A DNA stretch of 64,000 nt from DASZXJ01 sp035545895 (GTDB lineage: Bacteria > Planctomycetota > Phycisphaerae > Tepidisphaerales > Tepidisphaeraceae), in assembly GCA_035545895.1 (NCBI GenBank), contig DASZXJ010000149.1:7205-71204 (forward strand), in the 5' to 3' direction. The notes under the pieces were generated by a model. The model was not told the DNA's origin, did no database searches, and worked only from the letters and a program-made list of their open reading frames with translations. Below, in pieces: positions 10,045-18,506 of the stretch. The stretch's first letter is position 1. Each line of letters starts with the position of its first letter. Both the position numbers and the translations under genes were made by a program.

Positions 10045-10635
10045 TCATGAAGGCCAGGCGCGCAGCGCCGTCAGCACGACTTTCTGCAACTGGGCTCGGG
10101 TGGCGCCACCGGAAGCCTGCACGGTCATCCCCTGCATGACCGTTGAAAGATACCGCGCCAGATCGGCGGGGTTGGAATCGATGGGAAGGTCTCCTTCGGA
10201 CTTGGCGCGTTCGAGCCGGCGACGGATGGCGGCTTCATTGGCGGCTCGACGCGCTACCAGCTCCTCGCGCACTGGATCGGCCGCCTCGCTGCACGAAAGA
10301 GCTCCGCGCACCAGCAGGCAACCCGGCGGGTTGCCGCGATCGGAGCAAAGCCCCGCCGTCCCTTTCAGCAGATGCTCCGCCACTTCCCGCGCCGTCGGCT
10401 GCGCCAGCGCCTGCGCGAACAAGGCGCTGTGCGTCGCGGAATACCGCTCGATCACTTTACGAAACAGCGCCTCCTTGTTGCCGAAGGCGGCATACATGCT
10501 TGGGCGATTGATCCCCATGGCGCGGGTCAAATCGGGCAGCGATGCGCCCTCATACCCCTTTTCCCAGAACACGTATAAAGCCTGATCCAGCGCTTGGTCG
10601 ATGTCGAACGAACGGGGGCGCCCTCTGGCGACCAT
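10045..10635 (-). CDS. TetR/AcrR-family transcriptional repressor
   Basis: 196 residues. The N-terminal helix-turn-helix is clear: RGRPRSFDIDQALDQALYVF, then GYEGASLPDLTRAMGINRPSMYAAFGNKEALF (residues about 5-60). The C-terminal ligand region includes GNPPGCLLVRG, seen in a common TetR subgroup. An AGGAGG ribosome-binding site precedes the ATG. The gene is divergent from an SDR-EmrA-EmrB operon with only 123 bases between, the standard arrangement for a repressor of its neighbouring efflux genes. The inducer is unknown. Confidence 0.92.
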   Translation of the reverse strand: MVARGRPRSFDIDQALDQALYVFWEKGYEGASLPDLTRAMGINRPSMYAAFGNKEALFRKVIERYSATHSALFAQALAQPTAREVAEHLLKGTAGLCSDRGNPPGCLLVRGALSCSEAADPVREELVARRAANEAAIRRRLERAKSEGDLPIDSNPADLARYLSTVMQGMTVQASGGATRAQLQKVVLTALRAWPS

Positions 10636-10650
10636 CGATTCCTCCTGACT

Positions 10651-10668
10651 TGTATACCTGATGATACA
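10651..10668. promoter_or_regulatory. Candidate TetR operator
   Basis: TGTAT-N8-ATACA inverted repeat in the divergent region, just downstream of a possible -10 (TATGAT, complement of 10672-10677) for the repressor gene. A related half-site GATACATA occurs at 10721-10728, near the expected transcription start of the SDR operon. Position and symmetry suggest autoregulation; binding is inferred. Confidence 0.45.
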
Positions 10669-10683
10669 TTAATCATAGCCTGC

Positions 10684-10712
10684 TTGACAGGCGCCGTCCA
10701 GAGCAATATATT
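10684..10712 (+). promoter_or_regulatory. Sigma-70-type promoter of the SDR-emrAB operon
   Basis: TTGACA at 10684-10689, a 17-base spacer and TATATT at 10707-10712, which is nearly the perfect vegetative consensus. It faces the SDR gene, whose ATG at 10759 has GGAGAA upstream. A candidate operator half-site lies just downstream. Confidence 0.75.
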
Positions 10713-10758
10713 TACCGTTCGATACATAATAGTGCCGGCCCAACAAAGGAGAACGGTC

Positions 10759-11511
10759 ATGTCGAGCAAACTTGCAGGAAAGGTCGCGGTCGTTACTGGC
10801 GCATCCAAAGGGATCGGAGCGGCAATTGCGATCAAACTCGCCTCGGAAGGAGCGGCTGTCGTCGTCAATTATAGTTCCTCCCGCCCAGGCGCCGATCGTG
10901 TTGTCTCGGAAATCACCGGCAACGGGGGCAGGGCCGTCGCCGTTCAGGCGAATCTCGCCCGTCCCGCCGATATCCATCGCCTCTTCGCCGAATCGCGCGA
11001 GGCGTTCGGGAAAGTCGATATTCTGGTCAATAATGCCGGCGTTTACGAGTTCCAGCCGCTGGAAAACATCACTCCCGAACATTTTCACAAGCAATTTGAC
11101 GTGAACGTTTTGGGACTGCTGCTCACGACCCAGGAGGCCGTCAAGCACTTCGGGGCCGAGGGCGGCAACATCATCAACATCAGTTCGGTGGCAGCCACTT
11201 CCGCGCCGCCCACCGCGTCGGTGTATAGCGCGACCAAGGCCGCTGTGAACGCCATTACCCGTTCGCTCGCCACGGAACTGGGACCCCGTAAAATACGAGT
11301 CAACGCCATCAATCCCGGAATGGTTGAAACCGAAGGCGTCCGGTCGGCGGGGATCGATCAAAGCGATTTCCGAAAAAGCATCGAATCGCAGACTCCGCTG
11401 GGGCGGATTGGACAACCCCACGACATTGCCGGCGCCGCGGCGTTCCTGGCATCAGATGAAGCGTCCTGGATCAGCGGCGAGACGCTGTATATCTCCGGCG
11501 GATTTCGTTGA
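10759..11511 (+). CDS. SDR-family NAD(P)-dependent oxidoreductase
   Basis: 250 residues, the usual length of a classical short-chain dehydrogenase. The ATG at 10759 follows an AAGGAG site; upstream in-frame codons would run through the promoter. Visible motifs are the cofactor loop VTGASKGIGAAIA, the NNAG stability motif, the catalytic Ser in NISSVAA and the catalytic YSATK. The C-terminus EASWISGETLYISGG is typical of 3-oxoacyl-ACP-reductase-like members. Substrate unknown. As first gene of an efflux operon it may modify the compound that is exported or that induces the repressor; this is inference. Confidence 0.9.
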   Translation: MSSKLAGKVAVVTGASKGIGAAIAIKLASEGAAVVVNYSSSRPGADRVVSEITGNGGRAVAVQANLARPADIHRLFAESREAFGKVDILVNNAGVYEFQPLENITPEHFHKQFDVNVLGLLLTTQEAVKHFGAEGGNIINISSVAATSAPPTASVYSATKAAVNAITRSLATELGPRKIRVNAINPGMVETEGVRSAGIDQSDFRKSIESQTPLGRIGQPHDIAGAAAFLASDEASWISGETLYISGGFR

Positions 11512-11592
11512 ACACCGCGGGCGGCTGGGCATAGGATGTCCGAAGGTGCAATCGACTCCTCTCGATTGCCGCAGGGCCTAACAAGGAGCGTC

Positions 11593-13047
11593 ATGTCCAC
11601 CGACGAAACGGTCACGCCGACGGAATCGACACAATCGCAAGTTCCTCCAGCGCCTCCGCCCCGTCGAAGAAAGGGGATCATCGCCGTGGTCGCGGGGCTG
11701 GTGCTCGTCATTGGCCTGGGTGGATGGTACGCGAGCACCATCGGCACGGTTTCCACGGACGATGCATATGTCAACGGCCATGTGACCTTTGTCGCGCCGC
11801 GCGTGACCGGACAGGTGGCCCAGGTGCTGGTGGACGATAATAACCGCGTTCACAAGGGGGATCTGCTGGTTCAACTGGACAAGGAGCCTTTCGAAGTGCA
11901 GGCGCAGATTGCCGACTCCGCCGTGCGGGCCGCCGAATCAGACCTGACTGCCGCCCAGGCCCAGGCGCGTGCGATGGCTGGCCAGGCGCGGGGGCTGCGG
12001 TTCAACCTCGAGCATGCCATCGAAGAGGTGGATAATCAGGTCGCCCTGCTTCGCTCCAAGGTGGCCACGCTCAATTCCCAAAAGGCGACGCTGGAAAAGG
12101 CCCGTTCGGAATATGAGCGAGCACTCAACCTGATCGGCTCCAAGGCTGTTTCGCAACAGGACATGGATACGTACAAGGAAGCGTTCCTTGTCGCCCAGGC
12201 CAAGGTCGAAGAAGCCACGCAGGGTGTCTACCAAGTGCGTGCGTCGCTGGGACTGAGCCCCAAGCCGGAGAATGGCGAAGACCTTTCGCAGGTTCCCGAA
12301 GATCTGGATCAGACGTTTTCGTCGGTGCGTCAGGCGCAGGCGGGCCTGATCCAGGCGGCGGCGGTGCTTGGCGTGTCTGATTCGTTCAATAAGTCGCCCA
12401 AGCAGATGCTCGCCGATTTCTATAAACGCGATCCGGAAGGAAACATCGATCGCATCTACGCCGACCTCATTCGCAACGCGCCGCTCGTCAAGCAGGCCGA
12501 ATCCAAGCTCGTCCAGGCGCAACACCAACTCGATCAGGCGAAACTCAACCTCAGCTACACCGATGTTGTCGCGGAAATTGACGGCGTGGTCACTCGGCGA
12601 AGCGTCAACCCCGGAAACAACGTGGTCGCCGGACAAAGCCTCATGGCCGTCCGATCGCTTACCGACATCTGGATCGATGCCAATTTCAAGGAAACCCAAC
12701 TGAGCGCCCTGCGAATCGGCCTGCCCGTTGATGTGGATGTGGATATGTACGGCGGCACCCAGCGATTCAAGGGGCGGATCACCGGCTTCACCATGGGTAC
12801 GGGCTCGACTCTGGCGCTGCTTCCCGCCGAAAACGCGACCGGGAACTTCGTCAAGGTGGTGCAGCGCCTGCCCGTGCGGATCGAGTTAACTGATTACGAT
12901 CCAGACAAGACCCCGCTGTTCATCGGGTTGTCCGTCACGCCGCGCGTCCATGTCAACGAGCGACCGGCCGGCGCCTTTGCCGGAGCGATGCTGCAGCCCT
13001 ACATGCCCACGACCGCTCCGGCTTACGCGGTGGAGTCGCGCCGATGA
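11593..13047 (+). CDS. emrA: EmrA/HlyD-family efflux periplasmic adaptor
   Basis: 484 residues from the ATG at 11593, which has AGGAG eight bases earlier; a longer reading from 11536 lacks one. A proline-rich cytoplasmic start (PPAPPPRRRKG) precedes a single membrane helix (IIAVVAGLVLVIGLGGWYA). The biotinyl-lipoyl half-motif TDDAYVNGHVTFVAPRVTG follows, then a long alpha-helical hairpin, the second lipoyl half (DGVVTRRSVNPGNNVVAGQS) and a beta-barrel (WIDANFKETQL). The adaptor links the inner-membrane pump to an outer-membrane channel. It overlaps the pump gene by ATGA, so translation is coupled. No TolC-like gene is nearby. The hairpin region is longer than in E. coli EmrA. Confidence 0.88.
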   Translation: MSTDETVTPTESTQSQVPPAPPPRRRKGIIAVVAGLVLVIGLGGWYASTIGTVSTDDAYVNGHVTFVAPRVTGQVAQVLVDDNNRVHKGDLLVQLDKEPFEVQAQIADSAVRAAESDLTAAQAQARAMAGQARGLRFNLEHAIEEVDNQVALLRSKVATLNSQKATLEKARSEYERALNLIGSKAVSQQDMDTYKEAFLVAQAKVEEATQGVYQVRASLGLSPKPENGEDLSQVPEDLDQTFSSVRQAQAGLIQAAAVLGVSDSFNKSPKQMLADFYKRDPEGNIDRIYADLIRNAPLVKQAESKLVQAQHQLDQAKLNLSYTDVVAEIDGVVTRRSVNPGNNVVAGQSLMAVRSLTDIWIDANFKETQLSALRIGLPVDVDVDMYGGTQRFKGRITGFTMGTGSTLALLPAENATGNFVKVVQRLPVRIELTDYDPDKTPLFIGLSVTPRVHVNERPAGAFAGAMLQPYMPTTAPAYAVESRR

Positions 13048-14651
13048 CGGCCGCCCTTTCGATGGAGCTTCCGCTGGCGCGGCGGACGGTCAATCCCTGG
13101 TTGATCGCCGTGGCGGTGGTCATTCCCACTTTCATGGAAGTGCTGGATACGACCATCGCCAACGTGGCGCTTCGATATATCGCAGGGGGCCTGTCGTCCC
13201 CGTCCAGCGACAGCGAATGGGTCATCACCAGCTACCTTGCAGCCAACGCCATCATCCTGCCCATCTCAGGCTGGCTGGGGACACGCTTGGGGAGGCGCAA
13301 CTATTTTCTTCTCTCCATTGCGACTTTTACGATTGCCTCGGTCCTGTGTGGCATGGCCAGCAGTCTTCACGCGTTGATCGCTTTCCGCGTTTTACAGGGT
13401 CTTGCCGGCGGGGGGCTGCAACCGTCCAGCCAGGGGATTCTTCTCGATGCGTTCCCTCCGGAAAAGCAGGGAACCGCCATGACCCTTTTCGGAATCGCGG
13501 CACTGCTGGCGCCGGTCGTCGGACCCACTCTCGGCGGCTATATCACTGATAATTACGGCTGGCGATGGATATTCTATTTCAATCTCCCAGTGGGCGCGCT
13601 GGCTCTGATCATTTGCAACGCAGTGGTTTCAGATCCCGATTATTTAAAAATTGAACAGACCCGGATGCGCAAGACCGGCTCGTTCGATACCATCGGACTT
13701 TGCCTGCTGAGCATTACCATGGTGTGCTGGGAAATCGTCCTCAGCAAGGGGCAGGAATGGGACTGGCTTGGCGACCCGTTTTACCGGGTACACACCTTCC
13801 TGGTCCTCTTTGTGGGTTGTGCGGTTGCGCTGATTTACCGCGAATTGCGCATCGCCCATCCTTTGATCAATTTTCGAACGTTGCTGGACCGCAATTTTCG
13901 TTCCTGCTGCATCATCATCTTTTGCGCCTTCGGCGTTTTATACGCCAACACCACCACTTTGCCGGGCCTGCTGCAATCGTTGTTCGGATACGATGCGACA
14001 ACATCGGGCCTGGTGCTTTCCCCGGCGGGTCTTTTTGCCGTCATCACGCTGTTTGTCGTGGGGACGCTGTTGGCCCGAGGCGTGGACGCTCGATATCTCA
14101 TGGCATGCGGCCTGCTTACACTGGGGCTGGGCAATTACTGGATGTCGCTGTTGAACTTGAACATCAGCCCCTGGCAGGTTGTCTGGCCGCGCGTGGTGGT
14201 GATTGTCGGGCTGTCGATGATCTTTGCCCCGCTGAATGTTGCGGCGTTTTTACATATTCCAAGGGAACTGCGCGGCGCGGCCGTGGGGTTGCTCGCCCTG
14301 CTGCGCAACGAAGGAGGTAGTGTCGGCACGTCCATCGCCCAGACCATCCATGAACGGCGGGATCAGTTCCACACGCTGCGATTGAACGAACGGCTGGACG
14401 CGCTCAACCCTGCCGTCACCCAGTTGTTCCAGCAGGGACAAAGCTTCTTTCAGCAACAGACCGGCGATGCGCCTTTGTCCCGGCAGATGACCTTGCAGGC
14501 GCTGTCGCATTTGCGCAATCGACAGGCATCGTCCCTGGCGTATTTCGATATTTTCTGGGTATCGGCGGCGGTCGCGGCGATGATGGTTTTCCTCGTGCTT
14601 CTCATGCGACGCTCCGTCGCCGAAAAAGGCACGCATCTGAGCGCTGAATGA
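13044..14651 (+). CDS. emrB: EmrB/DHA2-family 14-helix MFS multidrug transporter
   Basis: 535 residues, typical of the DHA2 family with 14 membrane helices. The first helix contains FMEVLDTTIANVALRYIAG, the DHA2 motif D1, and SEWVITSYLAANAIILPISG follows. The loop GTRLGRRNYFL is the MFS motif A equivalent. It is a proton-driven exporter in the inner membrane, paired with the upstream adaptor. The start overlaps the adaptor stop by four bases. The substrate class is probably hydrophobic drugs or metabolites (family knowledge); the specific substrate is unknown. Confidence 0.92.
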   Translation: MTAALSMELPLARRTVNPWLIAVAVVIPTFMEVLDTTIANVALRYIAGGLSSPSSDSEWVITSYLAANAIILPISGWLGTRLGRRNYFLLSIATFTIASVLCGMASSLHALIAFRVLQGLAGGGLQPSSQGILLDAFPPEKQGTAMTLFGIAALLAPVVGPTLGGYITDNYGWRWIFYFNLPVGALALIICNAVVSDPDYLKIEQTRMRKTGSFDTIGLCLLSITMVCWEIVLSKGQEWDWLGDPFYRVHTFLVLFVGCAVALIYRELRIAHPLINFRTLLDRNFRSCCIIIFCAFGVLYANTTTLPGLLQSLFGYDATTSGLVLSPAGLFAVITLFVVGTLLARGVDARYLMACGLLTLGLGNYWMSLLNLNISPWQVVWPRVVVIVGLSMIFAPLNVAAFLHIPRELRGAAVGLLALLRNEGGSVGTSIAQTIHERRDQFHTLRLNERLDALNPAVTQLFQQGQSFFQQQTGDAPLSRQMTLQALSHLRNRQASSLAYFDIFWVSAAVAAMMVFLVLLMRRSVAEKGTHLSAE

Positions 14652-14851
14652 CTCGGACATGCTTCAATCGGGGCAAGTTTTGCGGGAATAAAGGCCTTTA
14701 ACGAGCCGATGGTTTGCCTCACGACAAAAATTCCAGTTGTGCAATCACATCCCGAAAATTGCGTGCTAAACTAGATCATGCGGGGGCAATTTGGTGCGTG
14801 CACCCTCGGCAGCGAAAATCGATTTCCACTTTCCCGATTGGAGCGCGAGAA

Positions 14852-15010
14852 ATGCGAATCACACTTCTGGGTTGTCTGTTGATCGTTTCGATGGTCTTGC
14901 AGGGCTGCGCCTTGTCACCGGGCAAATCGCCGGCGGAACTGAAGGCGGCAAACACCACGCCCGGGTATGTCGAGCGTCCGTTCAACGACATGCACCCGGA
15001 CCTGATGTAA
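14852..15010 (+). CDS. Small predicted lipoprotein
   Basis: 52 residues. The N-terminus MRITLLGCLLIVSMVLQGC is a lipoprotein signal peptide with lipobox LQGC (Cys 19), leaving a mature polar peptide of 34 residues. GGAG lies about 8 bases before the ATG at 14852. It follows the efflux operon by 200 bases, so it may have its own promoter. Function not recognised; no family identified. Confidence 0.6.
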   Translation: MRITLLGCLLIVSMVLQGCALSPGKSPAELKAANTTPGYVERPFNDMHPDLM

Positions 15011-15019
15011 GCGAAGCGA

Positions 15020-16303
15020 TCAGAACATCAAATAGAAACCCGTCCGGAAGACGAATTGCGGACCGTCCGCTGAAGGCACGAGCCCCAACGCCGTGCCGCC
15101 GGCTGGTATTGCGTCAAACAGATAGATCACGTCGGTCGTGATCTTCGCGTTGTGACCCAAGAAATACCAGTTGAAGCCGACATCGACGAGGTTCAGGTCA
15201 TCATCCACGGATGGTGAAGTGTTGAACATGCCATCGAGGAAGATGTATTCGTATCGGCCAAAGATTTCGGCGCGATTTGGAATGACAAACACGCCGCCTT
15301 GCGCGAGCAGGCCGTATTGATCGAGGGCTCCACTTCCCGTGCCATTGTCGTTCTGGTGTTTGCCGGCGCCTTCGAAGAACAGATTCCAGCCGCTGTTCTT
15401 GATGGTCAGGTCGGCTGTGTATTTCAACATGTTTGGGTTGCTGGCGCTATCGCCGGTTTCACCCACTTCATAGTCGACGCCCAAGCCGAGGCGAGCCGCG
15501 AACTTGCTGTCTTTCCAACCATTGAAATCGGTGAACTGCGACCAATCGCCGGCAAGTTTAATCTCGCCGCGCGCCGCGACGGCGATATCCGTTTTGTCTG
15601 AGGCAAAATCCGTGGACATGGCGCTGGTTCCATCGTGCGCCATCACCGCCAAGCGGTAATTATCTTTTGAATACTGAATTTGCGCGCCTTCAGTAATACC
15701 AACGGTGAATAATGTATTGACCAGCGATCGCTCGGGCGACTGCTGCTTGCCAGCATTGGTTAATTCTTCGACCATGAATGGGCCTTTGAAGATACCGGCG
15801 CGCAGCTCGGTTGCTTTATCAAGTTGATACCCAGCGTAGGCGCTGACAACGGTAAATCCGCCGGTGCCGCGATCAAACCCGCCGCCGAATTGATAGATCA
15901 GGCTGGGATTAAACGCGTTGCCGGTAAGGTAGATTTCCGCGCGGCGAGACTGGAAGCCCGATTCATCCTTGTCGTCAGCGTTGTTTGGATCGCCGTGATT
16001 GTAGATGTAACGGGTCTGAAGAAGGGCATTGACCTTCATTTGGAAATTATTGGTGTCGTCGGCAAGAAAAAATCCGTTGTTGTATCCAACCTTGCCCGCG
16101 CCGATTCCGCCGGACCGTGCCTTGGCATCGGCCATGACTTTTTCCACCGTAGCCGCGTCGGTTTGGCGATATTGCTTCAATTCGCTTTCCAGCGATTGGA
16201 CACGCGCTTCCAATTGCGCGAGCCGATCAGTCGCTACCTGTGCGCCGGCTCGGCCGACAATGAGTAAACCCAGAGACGTTGCGATAAATCCGCGAAGGAC
16301 CAT
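15020..16303 (-). CDS. OprP/OprO-type phosphate-selective porin family protein
   Basis: 427 residues from the ATG at 16303, behind a GGGGTGG site. MVLRGFIATSLGLLIVGRAG looks like a signal peptide with cleavage near AGAQ. A short coiled coil (LAQLEARVQSLESELKQYR) precedes the barrel, as in many OprP-family porins. The rest consists of alternating beta-strand stretches rich in Gly and aromatic residues and ends FRTGFYLMF, with the terminal Phe expected for BAM-dependent outer-membrane insertion. Anion or phosphate selectivity is family knowledge only. It is convergent with the small lipoprotein gene, ten bases apart. Confidence 0.78.
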   Translation of the reverse strand: MVLRGFIATSLGLLIVGRAGAQVATDRLAQLEARVQSLESELKQYRQTDAATVEKVMADAKARSGGIGAGKVGYNNGFFLADDTNNFQMKVNALLQTRYIYNHGDPNNADDKDESGFQSRRAEIYLTGNAFNPSLIYQFGGGFDRGTGGFTVVSAYAGYQLDKATELRAGIFKGPFMVEELTNAGKQQSPERSLVNTLFTVGITEGAQIQYSKDNYRLAVMAHDGTSAMSTDFASDKTDIAVAARGEIKLAGDWSQFTDFNGWKDSKFAARLGLGVDYEVGETGDSASNPNMLKYTADLTIKNSGWNLFFEGAGKHQNDNGTGSGALDQYGLLAQGGVFVIPNRAEIFGRYEYIFLDGMFNTSPSVDDDLNLVDVGFNWYFLGHNAKITTDVIYLFDAIPAGGTALGLVPSADGPQFVFRTGFYLMF

Positions 16304-16771
16304 GAGACCACCCCTTTTTGTGTCTGGCGTAACAACGAACGTTTCTACTGCTCTATCGGGTGGCAAAAGGGGTTACTTCACTTCTGTGCCGGTGGTCTGG
16401 CCGATAATTCACGATGGCAAATGGAACCACATTGTGTTGGTGGAAATTAGATGGAGTGATTAATCCTCTTATTATCCGCCATGCAACCTGAATGCGATTG
16501 AATAGAGGTTCGAAAAAACTACCTAATGCTACCGCTGAGTGATTCACCCACCCATAATCCGATGCTGAACGGCTGGAAACGGCCACTGAAACGCGATCAA
16601 AGGATAATTTGGATTTCTGTTCCAATTATGTCGCAGTCCACTTCAGCCGATAGGAAATCTTGAGAACGGCGTTTCGATGAAACGCAGCCATCCCGGGGGT
16701 ACGGGGCGGACAGATACCTTTCTTGAAATTCAAAGCAAGGTTTCTTTGACCAGATAAGAAGGAGCACCGTC
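16304..16771. other. Divergent intergenic region
   Basis: 468 bases between the porin and chemoreceptor genes. It must carry both promoters, but no clear sigma-70 boxes could be picked out. AAGGAG at about 16760 is the ribosome-binding site of the chemoreceptor. No repeat or RNA gene recognised. Confidence 0.4.
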
Positions 16772-18361
16772 ATGACAATTGGGAAAAAAATCGGCTTTGG
16801 ATTTGCCGGGATGGTCTTGCTCACGATATCGCTTGGTGGATTTTGCTATTGGAAGCTGCACATTATCAAGGTGCAAACCGAATTCGTTTCCACCAATTCT
16901 TTGCCGGGAATGAAGGTTACTTCTGCAATCAATGATGCCATTCAAGGTCAGGAAACCGGAATTCTAGAGCATGTGACTTCGAACGATGCCAAAGTCATGA
17001 CAAAAGTTGAATCCGGCATTGCTGAAGTTACGCCAAAGATTAGTCAGATGTTAAAAGAGTATGACAGTTATGTGGATACCAGCGAGGAGCGTGAATTGCT
17101 CAACAAGTTGACCACCATTCGCCCCAAGTATTTACAGGCTCGTACCAAAGCTCTGGAGTTGAGCCGCGCTCATAAAAAGACTGAAGCAATGGAAGTTGTT
17201 AAATCCGAATTCTTGCCGATCGCGCAGGCCTACATGGATCAAGTGGACTTGATGGTAGACTTCGCGGACAAAGCCAACGATCAAGCCATCTCCGAACTCA
17301 ACTCCGCGGTTCGCTCAGCTAACGTGGGTCTTGCGATTGGTGTGGCATGTGCAGCAGTGGTCGGTGTGTTCGCGGGGATAATGCTTGTATTCAGCCTGAC
17401 CCGCGTCTTGAAACGGAACGCCAATTCATTGGCGGATGGCGCTGAGCAGGTGGCTTCGGCTTCCTCGCAGGTTTCCTCTGCTGCGCAGAGTCTTGCCCAA
17501 GGCGCCAGCGAACAGGCGGCAAGTTTGGAAGAAACCAGTTCCAGCCTTGAAGAAATGTCCAGCATGACCAAGAAGACTTCGGATACTGCCCAGCAGGCCA
17601 GCCTGCTTTCCGCCGAGGCCAAGACCTCAGCCGACAAGGGCAATCACTCGATGGCCAAGATGAGCCGGGCGATCAATGAGATCCAGAAGGCGTCGGCGGA
17701 TACCGCCAAGATCGTCAAGACAATTGATGAGATCGCCTTCCAGACCAACCTTTTAGCGTTGAATGCAGCGGTGGAAGCGGCCCGCGCCGGCGAAGCCGGC
17801 AAGGGATTTGCCGTGGTCGCCGAGGAAGTACGCAGCTTGGCGCTGCGGTCCGCTGAGGCAGCGAAAAATACTTCCAGCCTGATCGACGGCAGCCTTACCA
17901 GTGCCAAAAATGGCGTGACGATTGCACAGGAAGTGGAAAAGACGCTGGCGGAAATTCAGCAATCCGTTGAGAAGGTCAATGGACTGATCAACGAAATCGC
18001 CGCAGCAAGTCAGGAGCAAAGCCAAGGCATCGGGCAGGTCAATCAGGCGGTGCAGCAATTGGATAAAGTCACACAATCCAATGCGGCCGCCGCTGAAGAA
18101 TCCGCAGCATCTGCTGAGGAACTCAACAGCCAGAGTCAATCGGTGCGGTTGATCGTTGAGGAACTATCCCGGCTGGTCACCGGCACGAGTGCTGTTGCAC
18201 GCGCCAAAAATCTCCCGAAAAAAATCCCCGCTTCGCGTAATTTGACCATCGCAAAACGTAAACCACCTCAGAGCAACGAACACTCGCTCGCGGAAAAGGC
18301 CATTCCCCTTGGTGATGCACCGGATAGCGATTTTTCCGAATTCAATCAAAAGCCTGAATGA
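16772..18361 (+). CDS. Methyl-accepting chemotaxis protein
   Basis: 529 residues. One membrane helix at the N-terminus (FAGMVLLTISLGGFCYW), a four-helix-bundle type sensor domain (about residues 30-185), a second helix (about 190-212) and a cytoplasmic methyl-accepting coiled coil. The hairpin tip that contacts CheA/CheW is clear: IAFQTNLLALNAAVEAARAG followed by EAGKGFAVVAEEVRSLA. The HAMP linker is short and poorly conserved. AAGGAG precedes the ATG. No che genes are visible nearby, so it must work with a chemosensory system elsewhere. The C-terminal 50 residues are basic then acidic and may be a tether. Confidence 0.95.
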   Translation: MTIGKKIGFGFAGMVLLTISLGGFCYWKLHIIKVQTEFVSTNSLPGMKVTSAINDAIQGQETGILEHVTSNDAKVMTKVESGIAEVTPKISQMLKEYDSYVDTSEERELLNKLTTIRPKYLQARTKALELSRAHKKTEAMEVVKSEFLPIAQAYMDQVDLMVDFADKANDQAISELNSAVRSANVGLAIGVACAAVVGVFAGIMLVFSLTRVLKRNANSLADGAEQVASASSQVSSAAQSLAQGASEQAASLEETSSSLEEMSSMTKKTSDTAQQASLLSAEAKTSADKGNHSMAKMSRAINEIQKASADTAKIVKTIDEIAFQTNLLALNAAVEAARAGEAGKGFAVVAEEVRSLALRSAEAAKNTSSLIDGSLTSAKNGVTIAQEVEKTLAEIQQSVEKVNGLINEIAAASQEQSQGIGQVNQAVQQLDKVTQSNAAAAEESAASAEELNSQSQSVRLIVEELSRLVTGTSAVARAKNLPKKIPASRNLTIAKRKPPQSNEHSLAEKAIPLGDAPDSDFSEFNQKPE

Positions 18362-18370
18362 CTCTTTCTT

Positions 18371-18399
18371 CCTCACCCGGGCAATCACGCCGGGTGAGG
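18371..18399 (+). terminator. Hairpin after the chemoreceptor gene
   Basis: Ten-base inverted repeat CCTCACCCGG / CCGGGTGAGG with a nine-base loop, ten bases past the chemoreceptor stop. It lacks a U-tract, so intrinsic termination is uncertain, but the position fits a transcript end. Confidence 0.45.
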
Positions 18400-18506
18400 A
18401 TTGCCACGACAGGCCCGCTGATTTCGCTTGTCGGTTGTTCAGTCAGGGAATTACGGATTGAACGGCGGGGCAGGTTCTTCCCTGCCGACTGTCCTATGAT
18501 GGTTCG

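Noticed and set aside
16353..16625. 90-codon leftward frame upstream of the porin
   Set aside because: No ribosome-binding site and no protein-like features; it overlaps the porin's upstream region.
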